NCBI GenBank assembly: GCA_905220665.1
Contig: CAJNAR010000161.1
Span: forward strand, 248,001 to 312,000
Reading direction: 5' to 3'
Source: Albugo candida
Taxonomy: Eukaryota > Oomycota > Peronosporomycetes > Albuginales > Albuginaceae
Length of the DNA stretch: 64,000 nucleotides
Below, piece by piece: positions 12,247 through 23,316 of the stretch; within the stretch, counting starts at the first letter, position 1, and the number at the start of each line of letters is the position of its first letter. The position numbers were made by a program, and so were the translations under genes. Under the pieces are notes generated by a model that was not told the DNA's origin, searched no databases, and saw nothing but the letters and a program-made list of their open reading frames with translations.

Positions 12247-13315
12247 ATGAACAAGCAAAATTCGCGGATCTTGGCACTTTTTGACGTCGATGGAACACTG
12301 ACACCCGCACGAAAGGTATTTGGCTTGTTACAACGTGTTTGAAGAGTGTGACGTTCGTGTGAAGACAGCTACAAATGAAATGCGGGAACGACTGAGGCGT
12401 CTAAAAAGTCAAATCACAATCGGAGTGGTCGGCGGATCGGATCTTTGCAAGCAGAAAGAACAGCTTGGAGAAGACGGTATGAAGGATCCACCGAAGCAAT
12501 AAGACCAATTGTGACAAGCAGAGACGTAGTTGTCAATGAATTTGATTACAGCTTTTCTGAAAATGGATTAGTGGCTTACCACAACGGAAGTCTCATTGGG
12601 GAGAAAGTAAGCTCTGTTTATTATATCACAGTGTGGAAGTGATTCAAGTGTCAATGTTATCCAGAATCTCCGCGATGAGTATACCGACGCACAATTGAAT
12701 CGATTCCTCGACTATGTGCTCATGTACATCGCGTCATCACAAATTCCAGTGAAAAGGTAGCGTCAGATCACTTGGTTCTTGCTCATTGGAATAACTATAC
12801 CGATCTTTTTCACAGAGGCACTTTTGTTGAGTTTCGAATGGGAATGATAAATATCTCACCAATTGGACGCAATTGTTCTCAAAAAGAGAGAGATGCGTTC
12901 GAGCAATATGACAACATCCATCATGTGAGAAAGCACTTTGTGGAGGAGCTAAAAGACAAATTTGCCGACTACAATTTCGCTTACTCGATTGGAGGACAAG
13001 TATCACATCCGCTTCTGTGCACAAACGCGTATGGCTGACAACTTTGACTGCAGATTTCATTCGACGTTTTTCCAAAAGGTTGGGACAAAACGTTTTGCTT
13101 GCAGTATATCGACCCAAAAGCTTATGACGAAATTCATTTCTTTGGCGATAAAACACAAGAGGTACACTGTCTCCGCGCTATCTGTCGCTCACGTCTCACG
13201 CTGATATCAATAGGGAGGGAATGACTATGAGATATTTCATCATGAACGTACAATTGGTCATTCTGTGCGATCTCCGGAAGACACGTTACGCAATTTAGAC
13301 GAATTGTTCCCGTGA
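12247..13315 (+). CDS. PMM: Phosphomannomutase
   Basis: Interconverts mannose-6-phosphate and mannose-1-phosphate, supplying GDP-mannose for glycosylation and GPI anchors in the cytosol. There are seven short exons: 12247-12315, 12365-12476, 12530-12606, 12665-12756, 12816-12999, 13054-13161 and 13214-13315. Together they give 247 aa, the normal eukaryotic PMM length. The HAD nucleophile motif is intact ([11 protein letters not shown], Asp13/Asp15). Other family blocks follow in order: [68 protein letters not shown] and GGNDYEIF. The 12607-12664 intron also has an internal AG that would give a 25-nt intron; the longer choice is preferred because it restores the family spacing. The stop codon lies only 8 bp from the end of the convergent SLU7 gene. 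There is no second copy in the window. Confidence 0.93.
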
Positions 13316-13323
13316 CAATTGCG

Positions 13324-15081
13324 TTAAGCATCCAAAAGGACGTTTTTCCTTCCCAAAAACTCGGCCATCGGATCCTCTTCTCGTGATTTCAGCAATTTAT
13401 ACGCTTCCATGTCTTCTGCGGTAACATCAGATGATTCCATCGAATTATAATTCCGTTTTCGAATCGAAGAAGTTTGCTCTTTTCGTGCACGTTTGATCGC
13501 CTTCAAAAGCTTTTTCTGATCCAAGTCGGGCGCAATGGTCTCACCATACAAATCGGATCGTTTCGTCATCTTCTCACTTTTCAACGCATCAGTATCGCCG
13601 TCATCGTCATGGACGTTTTCGACACTTTCATACAATTGGCGAGATGATTCCAACGCTTGCTTCCCTTCTTGCCCTGTGCAATACGAATTCCGGACTTTGG
13701 AATGACAACAACTGTACCCCCACTGGAACTCGACACGATCAAACCAAGACCCCCACACACTCGTGTGATTGTTCTCATACACATCTTCGACGTATTTCGA
13801 CTTGATTCGCGCTCGTTCCTGCCCATTAACGACACGTCCATCGCGGGAATACTCGACATAGTGGTCACTCTGTGCCATCAACAATTCTTTTGGAGGTACT
13901 TTCAAATGGTTTTCGCCTCCGTACCTCTCCAAAATCTTTTGTCGACGCTCATGCTCCAACGTTTTCTTCTTTTCTTCGAATTGCTTCTTCAAAAATTCGG
14001 TTTGCGATGGATTTGCAATTGGATGGATATCTGTTCCTCGAGCGTGCGCTTCCCACGCAAACACTTGTGTGGACGCCAGCTTCTGTGCATCCCCCGTACA
14101 GCGAATCATGTTATCACCGATGAAGGCAGACTCGTCAATACCAAGATCTGGATGCGGATTATCTCGCATGGAACGCGTCTTGGGGTCGTAATACGCGGAA
14201 TCCGGATTCAAATTCCGCAAATATTTGGCTGTGTCTTCACGAATTCGAAGATTCCGAACTGTCGTCATCATCTGTGCACCGCCTACACCGCCTTGACGAG
14301 CCACTCGCTCTGCAAAAAGCGGTCCTTCTTCGCGATCGAGAAATTCTTCCTCTTCTGATTCGACAGCTGAGTCGTAATCAGAATCAGAATCAGAATTTTC
14401 TTGATCTGATTTTGGATGAGGAATGGTTTTGGCGGCTTGTCGATCGGCTGCGCGCTTTTGCTTCTTTTCGGCCGTCTCCTCCATCTGATTCCTTACTTTT
14501 TCCATCCTCAGTTGCTTCCGAGCGGCATCAACCTTCCCGTATCGCTCTACTGTTTTCGCGTGCTCTCGAGGATCGTATCCAAGCCATTGATCTCGCTTCG
14601 CGTCGAACGCCAATTTCCCAAACTTCTGTGAGCGTACATCCAATAACATACGATCATCTTTGATATCCGTGTTGGTCTTCCACGCTCCCACTTTTCTGGG
14701 TCTCTCCACACACTCTTGAGTCTTGTGACTTGGAGCTCCACAATTTTTACACGATCCTTTTTTCCATTTCGTACGCACACTCTTTTCCTGCTGTTGCGTT
14801 TGTGACTCCTTCCTTCCGTGAAGATAGATTTGATCGGCTTCTTGGGCGGATAATAAATGCAATTGATTTTGAAGCGTTTGATGTTTTAAAGAAGGTCCTG
14901 AATCACCCAAATACCATGGACGTTTGCTAATATAATCGGGATTATGAGGATTGATGAGATTTCCTTCTGTGTCTTGCTCAGGAGGGAGAGTTCCATTTCT
15001 TCTGGCTTCATCAAGTTCTTTTTTCTTACGGAATTCGATGCCTGTGAGTCTCTCTGCGCCGGCGGATGCCATTTCTTCCAA
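13324..15081 (-). CDS. SLU7: Pre-mRNA splicing factor SLU7
   Basis: Second-step splicing factor that helps 3' splice-site choice in the nucleus. It is a single uninterrupted frame of 585 aa, in the size range of the family. The CCHC zinc knuckle CKNCGAPSHKTQEC is at residues 111-124. Before it are the conserved N-terminal blocks (NPHNPDYISKRPWYL). After it come KVGAWKT, the Arg/Lys-rich helical region, an acidic run at about 235-255, and the C-terminal signature EDVYENNHTSVWGS followed by WGYSCCHS and NSYCTG. A second in-frame ATG three codons in (MASAG) is an equally good start. It is convergent with PMM, with 8 bp between the stop codons, so the two 3' UTRs must overlap. It lies just inside the right breakpoint of the inverted block, about 85 bp from the CCZ1 fragment. 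Confidence 0.95.
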   Translation of the reverse strand: MEEMASAGAERLTGIEFRKKKELDEARRNGTLPPEQDTEGNLINPHNPDYISKRPWYLGDSGPSLKHQTLQNQLHLLSAQEADQIYLHGRKESQTQQQEKSVRTKWKKGSCKNCGAPSHKTQECVERPRKVGAWKTNTDIKDDRMLLDVRSQKFGKLAFDAKRDQWLGYDPREHAKTVERYGKVDAARKQLRMEKVRNQMEETAEKKQKRAADRQAAKTIPHPKSDQENSDSDSDYDSAVESEEEEFLDREEGPLFAERVARQGGVGGAQMMTTVRNLRIREDTAKYLRNLNPDSAYYDPKTRSMRDNPHPDLGIDESAFIGDNMIRCTGDAQKLASTQVFAWEAHARGTDIHPIANPSQTEFLKKQFEEKKKTLEHERRQKILERYGGENHLKVPPKELLMAQSDHYVEYSRDGRVVNGQERARIKSKYVEDVYENNHTSVWGSWFDRVEFQWGYSCCHSKVRNSYCTGQEGKQALESSRQLYESVENVHDDDGDTDALKSEKMTKRSDLYGETIAPDLDQKKLLKAIKRARKEQTSSIRKRNYNSMESSDVTAEDMEAYKLLKSREEDPMAEFLGRKNVLLDA

Positions 15082-15166
15082 TCAGTCGATCGCACGAGGG
15101 TGCACAGTTCCTTCTTCGATAAAAGATCTATAACATCATTTCCTCTACAGTCATTTCAGTTGAAGA

Positions 15167-15960
15167 ATTCTACCGTGGAAAGTTGCTGGACAGCAACTTA
15201 CCGTCTTAAACTCAAGAATCGATGTACAAATTTGTCCGTTTACGGGAATGGAATGCGTTGGAACATCTCGAAACCTCCAATATTGGTGTATGGGCTTCGT
15301 CTCAAGAGAGCGATTCCAAGTCGATTGATCTCGTCTGGGCTAACATGGAAGACTATAAAGAGCTTCTGTCTCGTGGACATTTACATCATCGAAATAGGTA
15401 CCCGAATCTCACGTCGTCGCATATTCCATTTTGATGAGGTCGTACAGCGTCAAGAGCGAGACCGGACGACCAAAATCTCAGTGTGGTTATTTGCTTCGTG
15501 ACGGTACTTATGCAAGCATTATTGGTCGGCAAAAAAAGAGCTGGGTGCAAATGGAGCAAAAATATTCCGAGACCGATCTCTGGAGTACTCGATTGTACAC
15601 TCATACTATTGACCAGAGCAAAGTCGATGTGAATATCTACACATCTAAAAGCCACGTCGTTATATGGAAAGTAAACAGATACCCGAAAGGAAGTGTTCCG
15701 ACCACTAATCGATATTTGTGCTGTAGGCAGCTGGTCTAACTTTTATTGTTACTATGTACACGGATGATCGAGACGTTATGAAGGCTTCCAAGCGTGATCA
15801 CAGCAAGATACTTGATTGGGGCATAGAGCCGGGGTATCATTTGAACGAAAAGGACATTGATTTTATGGCTATATTCGAAGCATTTTGTATCGACCAACAG
15901 GCTATAAAACTCGCCAAACATTTACAAACTCGCCTGAAATGTACATCAAAACATGCATGA
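15167..15960 (+). pseudogene. CCZ1: CCZ1 3' half, displaced and interrupted
   Basis: This aligns without gaps, at a constant offset of 28906 bp, with exon 5 (from its middle) to exon 7 of the intact CCZ1 at 44076-44866. Homology begins at ATTCTACCG near 15167-15170, exactly where the left-arm 5' half ends in the other orientation. It has no start, and an in-frame TAA follows 13 codons into the fragment (CCGTCTTAA, where the intact copy has CCGTCTAAA). The later parts (FVRLREWNALEHLET, VVIWK then intron then AAGLTFIVTMYT) are otherwise well kept, with a Phe-to-Cys and an Arg-to-Ile change. It is best read as the dead downstream half of a gene split by inversion. Confidence 0.82.
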
Positions 15961-16630
15961 AAGGTTCCATTGCAGGAGTGATCGTACATTTAGCTGACTC
16001 GAAGTTGGCGTAAAGGCAAAAAGGCTGTGGTACTGCAATTGGCTAACGAGGATGTAGTAAAAATCAGCTCGGCAGTTTAACACACTTTAAGCATCAGATT
16101 TGAGTGTGTTTCCGGGTAACAGACTCTTTTCACATGCCATCAAGAACATACGTTCCTTAGAATATACCGCGAAATATTTGCGGTCTTCCGTATACCTTTG
16201 ATGCCTCCGCCATCATTCTTACACATTCATACTATTGTGCTAAGAATTGTAGCGAGCAAAATCGCCAGCCGAGCTTCCAGACTCAATAATATATATCACT
16301 GCATCATGGACACCGGACTTTGCAATCAGCGATGTACAATGAGTGCAAAATGCAGTTTCAATTACAAAGTTGACATATCGACTATTCTACGCGATAATCA
16401 ATGATATATCTTCAAAAGCAATAAGCAGAAATCTTCCCGTCATGCCTCAATATCCAAACGGGCTGATGCTTTCTACCAGGCATTCTCTTGATTCATACCG
16501 CTTTAACGAATTCGCTAAAACCAACATCGGGCACCGGTTGTATATGGCAATAATCTTTCCCTCGGGTCGCCTTCATAACAAAATAACTGATTGTGTAGTC
16601 ATCTACAAAGCACAACAGTGATTGGATAAT
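15961..16630. other. Intergenic between CCZ1 remnant and LINS1
   Basis: About 670 bp with no supported gene. Compared with the right copy (44867-46159) it lacks an approximately 615-bp segment, which on the right carries a possible secreted-protein gene. Frames at 16198-16404 and 16343-16621 are shared with the right copy but look non-coding. Confidence 0.5.
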
Positions 16631-18262
16631 ATGACACCAAAGGCGTTAGTAACATCATGCAAAAAACTTCGAGAGCAATATCATTTATTTTGTGATGGTA
16701 ATTCAGAGGCACGAAATCAGATCCTTTATAAATTGTCACATTTTTCAGTACGATTACAAAGAGAAAACTCTGTTCATTTGATACAATTGGGTTCTGAGCT
16801 GAACGATTTGATCAATTACTTGCTGGCAAATTTACTTTTTGCAGCCGATCGATTTATTGGTTTTGCAGCAAAGGAGACCCTTTTTGTTATTATTTCAAAT
16901 GTTCCTCTCGCTGCTTTTTCTCGTACGCATTCGTTCAGCAAATCGGGCGAATTCGAATCGTTGAGTCATCGCAACGTATTGGAATTTGGGATGCGGTACG
17001 ACAAAGAAGCTTTTTTTTTCTCGCAGCCTTTGATATTACTCGTTATAATCGCAAAGTCAGGTGTCAATGTGTAGGTCTCTCGACTCTCAAGTTGTCTGCC
17101 TGATGCTCTTGCGTGACCTTTTCAATACAAACACGGGTACGATGATTTTAAGCTCGGTATTGCAGCTGTTGCGCATCCACATTGTGGATAAGCGTATTAC
17201 ATGGAAAGAAAGTATCCTATCTCATCCTCACCATACAGTCTTACTATTGGAACTGCTCATTGAAAGTATTGACAATTGCGCGAAGAAGGAAGTCAACGAT
17301 CTCAATATTTATGCGGAGGTGCAGCAAATTGGAATAGAAGCTATGAATGCATTATGTACTTTTACATTAGAAAGTATCGATCTCACAGTGAGTAGCTTCA
17401 CGTTTCGATTTCTGGTTCGACTGCACGACTTTTTGTCCTCTTCTCGGTCTATTTCGGGGGAAATTGACACATCATCTCTAAAGCACTTTCAGACTCAAGT
17501 TGCCAGCTTTCTCCACTATGCAATCACTAATGAAGCTTGTGTCTCTCTCAATAATCGGGAAAGCGAAAAGTCTTCTATGGTCAGATCTCAATTCATATCA
17601 TCTTATGTTGGCTGCACAGTTGTGGCACAGTGGATTCACTTATTTACTTCAGTCAAGCTTTCATGTTTACAGACAAATGATATCGACTCCAACATGTTGC
17701 TTCAGCAATCGCATGACTTTTTTCCTACTCCAGATCAACTCATTCAGATTCTGGCCGATCAGGACGACTTGCTTATCTCTGTACTTGACAATCTTCTTCA
17801 GATTTGGGAATTATTGCGGAGCAAGTGTGGGTGGAAGGAGGAAAAAAGGTTTCTGAACGCATCCAATCCAGATGTACTGTTTGGACGTCTACTCGAATTA
17901 TTCGATTTCGATGCTCTGGTTCTACTGGATCTGCTTACATCTCCGGGTACTCATCGTTTCCTAGCACAGTATCACTTCTCTGCTAATACAATTGTAATAT
18001 CGTAGACACACTGATGTTGAGATACCTAGTACGCTACCTCCGCCACTTGGATGTTCATTGGGACGAAAGCAGCCTTACTCTGAAGAAGGTCAATTTTTTG
18101 ACTCAGATATTGCCGGCTCTGTCGCAGTTATCTAGTAAAATCAAGCTACTTCATGATTCAAACGTATTCCCGTACAACGCTGGACCTCTAATCAGACGAA
18201 TACACCTTATCCAATGTCAATACTCTGCATCCGACGTTTCGAAATGTGAAGACGGCTCGTAA
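16631..18262 (+). CDS. LINS1: Protein Lines (LINS1) family, left copy
   Basis: Three exons by frame: 16631-16995, 17075-17946 and 18006-18262, giving 497 aa. The C-terminal half has the Lines pattern: a helical repeat region, QILADQDDLLISVLDNLLQI, LLDLLTSPDT followed by LRYLVRYLRHLDVHW across the second intron, and near the end VFPYNAGPLIRRI, matching the FPYNP-type ending of LINS1. The family's molecular role is poorly known; in animals it is tied to development and cognition. Intron 1 contains a run of nine T before a second possible acceptor (17021-17035); the right copy has seven T, and because the run is intronic this need not break the gene. The first intron is the least certain part of the model. 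Substitutions separate the two copies but no clear lesion is seen in either. Confidence 0.7.
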
Positions 18263-19331
18263 AGTAAACCAAAGTGGATACCCAGAGCAATGGCGACATC
18301 TCGCTCGACGAGTTGTACGTACATGTCCATATCGCGTCATCAAAGCTGCCCAGCTTCTACTGCCAGCATTTCCCATCTGATCGAGTGAAAATCCGAGCTG
18401 GTAAGATTATATGTGGATGACGACTCGATCATATCATTCTGGTCGTTTACAGCCAAATGAGGTAACTAACGGTGGGGATATCACACTCGGATATAATTTG
18501 CCAAAGAGCGTACTGAGTGGGGTGAGATAAAGGTGAAGTACAGATTGCAGTGAAGATATACGAAGATAAGCAATGTGTAATTGCTATTGAAAAAAGCGAT
18601 GTTACTTCTATTCGACGGTGTCAAAGAAACCAATAATCGTCAGAAAGTGATGAATAGAAACTCGCGAGCTGTTTTTGCAAAAGCGATATGAAAAGGAGAA
18701 TTCTGGGCTTCTGCAGAACAGCCTTGTTCGTGGGGGAGTTTTGAGCAGTTGAGAACCTCTATAGTAGACTGACGAACAGAGAAGCAAGAGTCGGCTGAGT
18801 AACTATAGTAAGGCTAAAGCACATATTGATAAGTCTGATCATTGATTGTAGTTATGATACTCTCGGAAACAACATGGACGATGAGGAAGTACATTGAGCT
18901 GTTAAGAATTGCGTCAGAAGAGGATCGAGCAGAATTGCCTGCAGCGTACTGTAGTACTATGGATGATAGTGGAGGATTTTTGTCAAGCAGCATGCAAAGC
19001 ACGCATTGACATAGACAATAACCTCTGATCACAAGGGACAATGAATTGAATATCTGTTTCCGTGTGATCAAATTGTCTCTGGTACAGGTAGAAAATCATT
19101 GTGACTCGTTGCTGCTCACACGAAATCGAATTTATTGAATTGATTCTTACAACACGAAAAACAACAAAGTTTGATAGGGTCAGATGGAAGTTAGGCTTCT
19201 GGAAGTTGGTTGTGTTTCGGGGCTAAAGCTTGCTTTTGACTGCTAAGAAAGTACCTTAGCCGCACCACTCGCCGTGTTATCGTCAAGACGAGCGCTGGAT
19301 AGCAATAGCGATGGAGTTCTACGTCGAGGAA
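18263..19331. other. Duplicated non-coding tail downstream of LINS1
   Basis: Almost identical to 47790-48858. Frames just after LINS1 differ by a single-base indel between copies (CTCGACGAG here, CTCGCCCGAG on the right), arguing against coding. An 85-codon minus-strand frame at 18814-19071 is identical at 48342-48599 but its product looks like no known protein. Homology to the right copy ends near 19331. Confidence 0.5.
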
Positions 19332-20330
19332 CTTTTCTATCCTTTGCAAGTTTGTTGAGCGTAATAAGACATACAATTGAGCGAGTCTGTAGCCATTCTC
19401 CAGAATCAGTTGTAGCAAGAGAGAGTGTTTGATCCATTGCATTGGAGTCAAGAGAAATCCCGTTGCAAGGGCTTTGTGAATTTCCTATTCGATATGAACG
19501 GGATTCTTTGCTAGGGTGTTTAATCAATGTTTGGCTGAGTAAGGGTGAAAGGCTACAACAGACTTAGTTTTTCTTGATGAAGGGGGTGTCAATCACGATA
19601 CAAATAAGAAAGGAATGTGTTAGAAACAGCCAAGAAACCGAAGAAATAAGTAAAATTAAACGTTTGTAGCGTGAAGACTTACATGGCTTGGGTGATCAAT
19701 CTGGATACAACCCTCTCAGGAAAGCGTAACGTGACGATAACTTTGCTTGTGGATGATCAGAGCAGCTTGTGATGCAGCGGGCCAGCGATACTGGAAACAA
19801 GGATGTGCTTATTGAATAAACCAACGAATCAGAGAACCGACAAGTGTGCGAGCAATCTGCTGACGTATGTATATTTTTTAAAGGAGTCGACGAAGCAGAT
19901 GTGCCCGATCTCTATTCAACAAGCCAATGCAGATTCACAGTGCAGGAGCGTGATCGGGACATCGTCGCTGCAATGAGTCTATGGCAACTCAGACACTTAT
20001 CGAAGAAGCGCCTCAGTCGTCAGAAGCCTTGGTATATTAGCAAGTTGTTCGCAGAACATCTTCCTCACCCTCCATCATATCATATTGTTCTCATAGCTTC
20101 TTCCATTATGCATACTGGAAGAGATACTCGATCTGGCGTGCATGTGAAATCCGCTTCAAGAGAGATGGTTAATCTCCCCAAAGATTTGAATGGAGGTGCT
20201 ACCACATTGTAGCAAGGATCAAAATGGTCAAATGTTGTGTACCGCCCTGTTTCGCACCCCGCATGCGAACAAACGGAAGAGTATTATGATCACGGCGGAC
20301 AACAATATTGGTATGGTGAGCGCCTCAAAG
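19332..20330. repeat. Decayed repeat unit b, extra left-only fragment
   Basis: About 1 kb present here but absent from the matching place on the right, where similarity resumes directly near 48870. Parts of 19680-19870 resemble 25200-25390 and 32650-32830. An open frame at 19844-20212 (122 codons) has no recognisable domain and no conserved partner. No gene is called. Confidence 0.45.
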
Positions 20331-22227
20331 TTTGTCGTGTTTTCGAGTATACTGTAACACTACAGCTTACTTTGGATCCTCGCAGAAATACTTTCTAGAA
20401 ACCCAGTCACATACGGTGCACATATCTGCCTCTGAAGAATTGCACGATGATTTAATCCACGGCATTGTATATGGCTGCGACCAGCGCCTTCAAGCAAGCT
20501 ACTTCCAAGCAGGATTCGTTACCATTGAATTTCTCAGTACCCTTGCTCGGATTCCAATTCAAATTCATTGCACGACGTCGACAACACTGAGCACCACCAT
20601 CATGACGACGTAAACCATCATCAATCAATATCTTACGACGACTGTACGAAGTTCAGTTGTAATTGAGCGACATCTTATCTTGCCAAGAATCAAACTTGTC
20701 TGGACGCCAACATTTCGACACAAAGGTAGACCCTGTTACATGACCAACCCCTCTTCCTTCTGAAGCCTTTTATGAAGGCTACTTTCTTCAACAGCATTTT
20801 TCGTCAATTTGAAAAGTTCAGGAAGACAGCAGCACTATGTGAGAATTGCCTTGCATCCTTTTGCGGCTACTGGCCCCGGGCTCAAGTTCTGAATTATCGC
20901 CAACTATTTGTTAGAGATGCGATACTGTCACCAATCTTGCGCTTGCGTGATCCTTCCGTCGCGGGAAAATCATATCAATTAGCTTCTTTGCATCATGACA
21001 GCAAATCGTCCCAGGTCTTCCCGATAACGTAATGCGGGAATGTGGCGCCATAGTACGTGGAGGGATCTTCTGCAGACATAATAGTTTGCGTATGAAGGAT
21101 CGGAAATCATACCCAACTTCCGCAGCGTTCGTGGCTCCAATGACAGAGATGCCGTACAAAAGCTCGCACTCAGACATCGGTCGACCACTTTCTCTTCTTG
21201 CCGATTCCTGTGAACCCCATATGAAAGCTCAGTTATCAAGACTTTGCTGAATAAAAAGCGAAGATTTTCTGGACCGAGCACTGATATAAGACGCCAGATG
21301 TGATGGACTGCATCATTATCAAGAAAGTTGAAGTGTCGTAGTTTCACCACACGTTCTCATCTCAGATTAGCAATATCATGAGGAAGTAGTGAAGATAGCG
21401 CTGTCAATGATCGCTATTGGGACTCGTTCACAAATACTGGGAAGTAAATCCCTTTTCATAGGTCTGCTGAACCTCTTCGAATATACATTAGCCATAATTC
21501 CTCACGTGACCACTTGGGCACTCAGGAACCATCCATTTGTCATACCACATAACTGTTCTATCACAAGCTAGACATATTGCTGTTCGATGGCAACCACATT
21601 GGTCGCAGGATTGATAGCTGTGACACACAATGCCATGGTAGTATGTCGAATAATTTGGCCACCACGTGTTCGAACACCTTCCAAGTCTCCACCCGCTTCA
21701 TTCCTCAAGCAGACGCCAGTCGACTTGACGTTTTGTGGTTCACATTACTGACATTAAGTTTGGTGTGGCCACATTACATGTTGAGCTCTTAGGTTGCCAG
21801 ATGGCAGAATCTCCTTGATCGCGACAGAAGGAGCTACCTAGGGTCCGCTGTCTCCCACATTGGGAAAAGAAGGCGATTTTCTCATACAGATAGCTATCAG
21901 CTCATCGTTCAGCTGAATAGAAGAGCAACGTTACTTCCTTAAACTTGAGGCAATCGAACACTCGAGAAGGATATAATGTCGCATTACTTAACTTTCAAGA
22001 TCTTGGCGCAAGCGCGCATCGTACTTTGTAATCATTTACTGAATGGTTAGCTTAAATTATCGCAATCAAACGTTCGAAAACCTTTTTTTTTGTACACATC
22101 CTCGTTTAGACGAGAAATCGAACGCTTGTGTAGTTTGATCGTGGATATTCGCTTCTTAAGTTGATTTAAATAGCGGGTAGGTTTCACAGAAGTCAGCTGC
22201 GAAAGGACTGATATCCCACTTTCTCGC
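20331..22227 (-). pseudogene. Decayed gene relic, unit a copy 1
   Basis: Best protein-like reading is on the minus strand around 20911-21390: a segment reading HFNFLDNDAVHHIWRLIS and ELSYGVHRNRQEEKVVDR, then in another frame SGRPGTIC followed by KKLIDMI. The same segments recur with different stops and shifts at 30141-30560 and more weakly at 49500-49830. A further conserved block at 21630-21790 (ETWKVFEHVVA on the minus strand) recurs at 30740-30890 and 49970-50130. All three copies are broken. I do not recognise the ancestral protein. The last few hundred bases before 22228 are conserved with those before 50583 and probably belong to the pepsin-like gene. Confidence 0.45.
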
Positions 22228-23316
22228 ATGGACCTAGAAGTGATCACTTTTAAATTTACGGCAAACATGAGAGGTCTCGCTTTTCAACTTTACGCTCTCC
22301 AGCTTTTTTCAAAAGCCCAGCTATCGTATACCATCGACATCTTTCAACTAGAAACATTCGAAAATAGCGTTGTAGCACTTTGTGCACACAATATTGGGCC
22401 AGGATCGTGGGACATCCCCTATTCTTACACTTTGGATGGAAACAAGAACTATGGCACGCTAAATATAGCGGGGCTTTCGGATCGTAACACAGGTAAACTT
22501 TTAGCCAAATCTAATGACGCTTCTTCAACAGATTCATCAGCCTGTTGCTTTGGATTTCCACGCAAACGTTCAGGAAATGAAGATCTACTACAAGGTAAAC
22601 AAGGTTCAGAATACGGAAAAGAACATCTCGTTCAACCATTGGTGCTCTCAGAAACTGTGATGATAAAAATAATTGAAAAGGAAACGGAAAAACATGGATT
22701 GAGCCCCAACGATGTACATCTCACATACCAATGGTCTGAGAAGGATGGTCCACAATTACATATCAAACCTCAAACACTTCCTTACACCGCGTATACCTTA
22801 TCCTTTGAAAACGGTATGCTAGGTCTTATACTGGCTAAAATCAGATTCGATGCATCCCTTTCTAGGGACGAATTAATGATGAATGAAGTTCAAAACCTGT
22901 ATTTCGACTTTGGAAAACTGGCAACCACAGTACCGGAGAAAATGTATAACGTAATCACGCGCAGACTAAAAAATAAGGGGGGCATTGACATTGTCGATAC
23001 GAAACGCATGACCTTCAATTGCCCGAAAAAAAAAGCGGAATTGAAATCCTTAATGCCAAGCATTACATTTGAATTCAGGTCCAAGTTATTACTTCGTTCT
23101 TACATCTTATCAAGCGAGGAATACATTCAGGAATACATTGAAGAGGTCACCGAACAAAGAGTTGGGAATGAAGTCCATAAAAATTTGTGCTACTTAACAC
23201 TTGTACCGCACAACAAGCCTGATTGGATTATCGGAGCTACGTTTGCCAAACAATTATCCCCCAAAATACGATGGCTTCCTGGCCGTAGACTGGGAAAGCT
23301 TGAAGTTATCTTTTAA
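22228..23316 (+). CDS. Divergent pepsin-like (A1) protein lacking catalytic motifs, copy 1
   Basis: Intact 362-codon frame in otherwise decayed DNA. The C-terminal half follows the pepsin C-lobe: YFDFGKLATTVPEKMY (about residue 225) sits where active enzymes have D-T/S-G-T plus the following strand and helix. Next come TFNCP, LMPSITFEF, SYILSSEEYI, and NKPDWIIGATFAKQ where pepsins have W-I-L-G-D-x-F. The catalytic DTG is therefore DFG, and no N-lobe DTGSS is present; the N-terminal part seems to begin after it. An internal ATG at codon 14 (MRGLAFQLYALQLFS) starts a modest hydrophobic stretch that could be a signal peptide. The paralogue at 50583-51659 aligns along its whole length, and even the 5' flank is shared. 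It is likely an inactive secreted protease homologue; the A1 relation is inferred from motif order by eye. Confidence 0.6.
   Translation: MDLEVITFKFTANMRGLAFQLYALQLFSKAQLSYTIDIFQLETFENSVVALCAHNIGPGSWDIPYSYTLDGNKNYGTLNIAGLSDRNTGKLLAKSNDASSTDSSACCFGFPRKRSGNEDLLQGKQGSEYGKEHLVQPLVLSETVMIKIIEKETEKHGLSPNDVHLTYQWSEKDGPQLHIKPQTLPYTAYTLSFENGMLGLILAKIRFDASLSRDELMMNEVQNLYFDFGKLATTVPEKMYNVITRRLKNKGGIDIVDTKRMTFNCPKKKAELKSLMPSITFEFRSKLLLRSYILSSEEYIQEYIEEVTEQRVGNEVHKNLCYLTLVPHNKPDWIIGATFAKQLSPKIRWLPGRRLGKLEVIF

Larger units (their letters stand above)
15167..19331 (+). repeat. Direct repeat, left member (CCZ1 3' half - LINS1 - tail)
   Basis: The sequence from about 15167 to 19331 is repeated in the same orientation at about 44076-48858. 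The right copy is longer by roughly 600 bp, mainly the insertion near 44938-45553. The left edge coincides with the CCZ1 breakpoint. At the right edge the copies part near GGATAGCAATAACG. Confidence 0.9.

Noticed and set aside
13657..14358. 233-codon plus-strand frame inside SLU7
   Set aside because: Antisense to a clearly conserved splicing factor; composition is that of a shadow frame.
16996..17074. Apparent frameshift in left LINS1 from nine versus seven T
   Set aside because: The T-run sits in a pyrimidine tract of a probable intron, so the length difference does not need to affect the protein.
22500..22620. CX2CX5G effector motif in the pepsin-like protein (ACCFGFPRKRSG)
   Set aside because: The cysteines are adjacent rather than three apart, and the paralogue lacks the pair.
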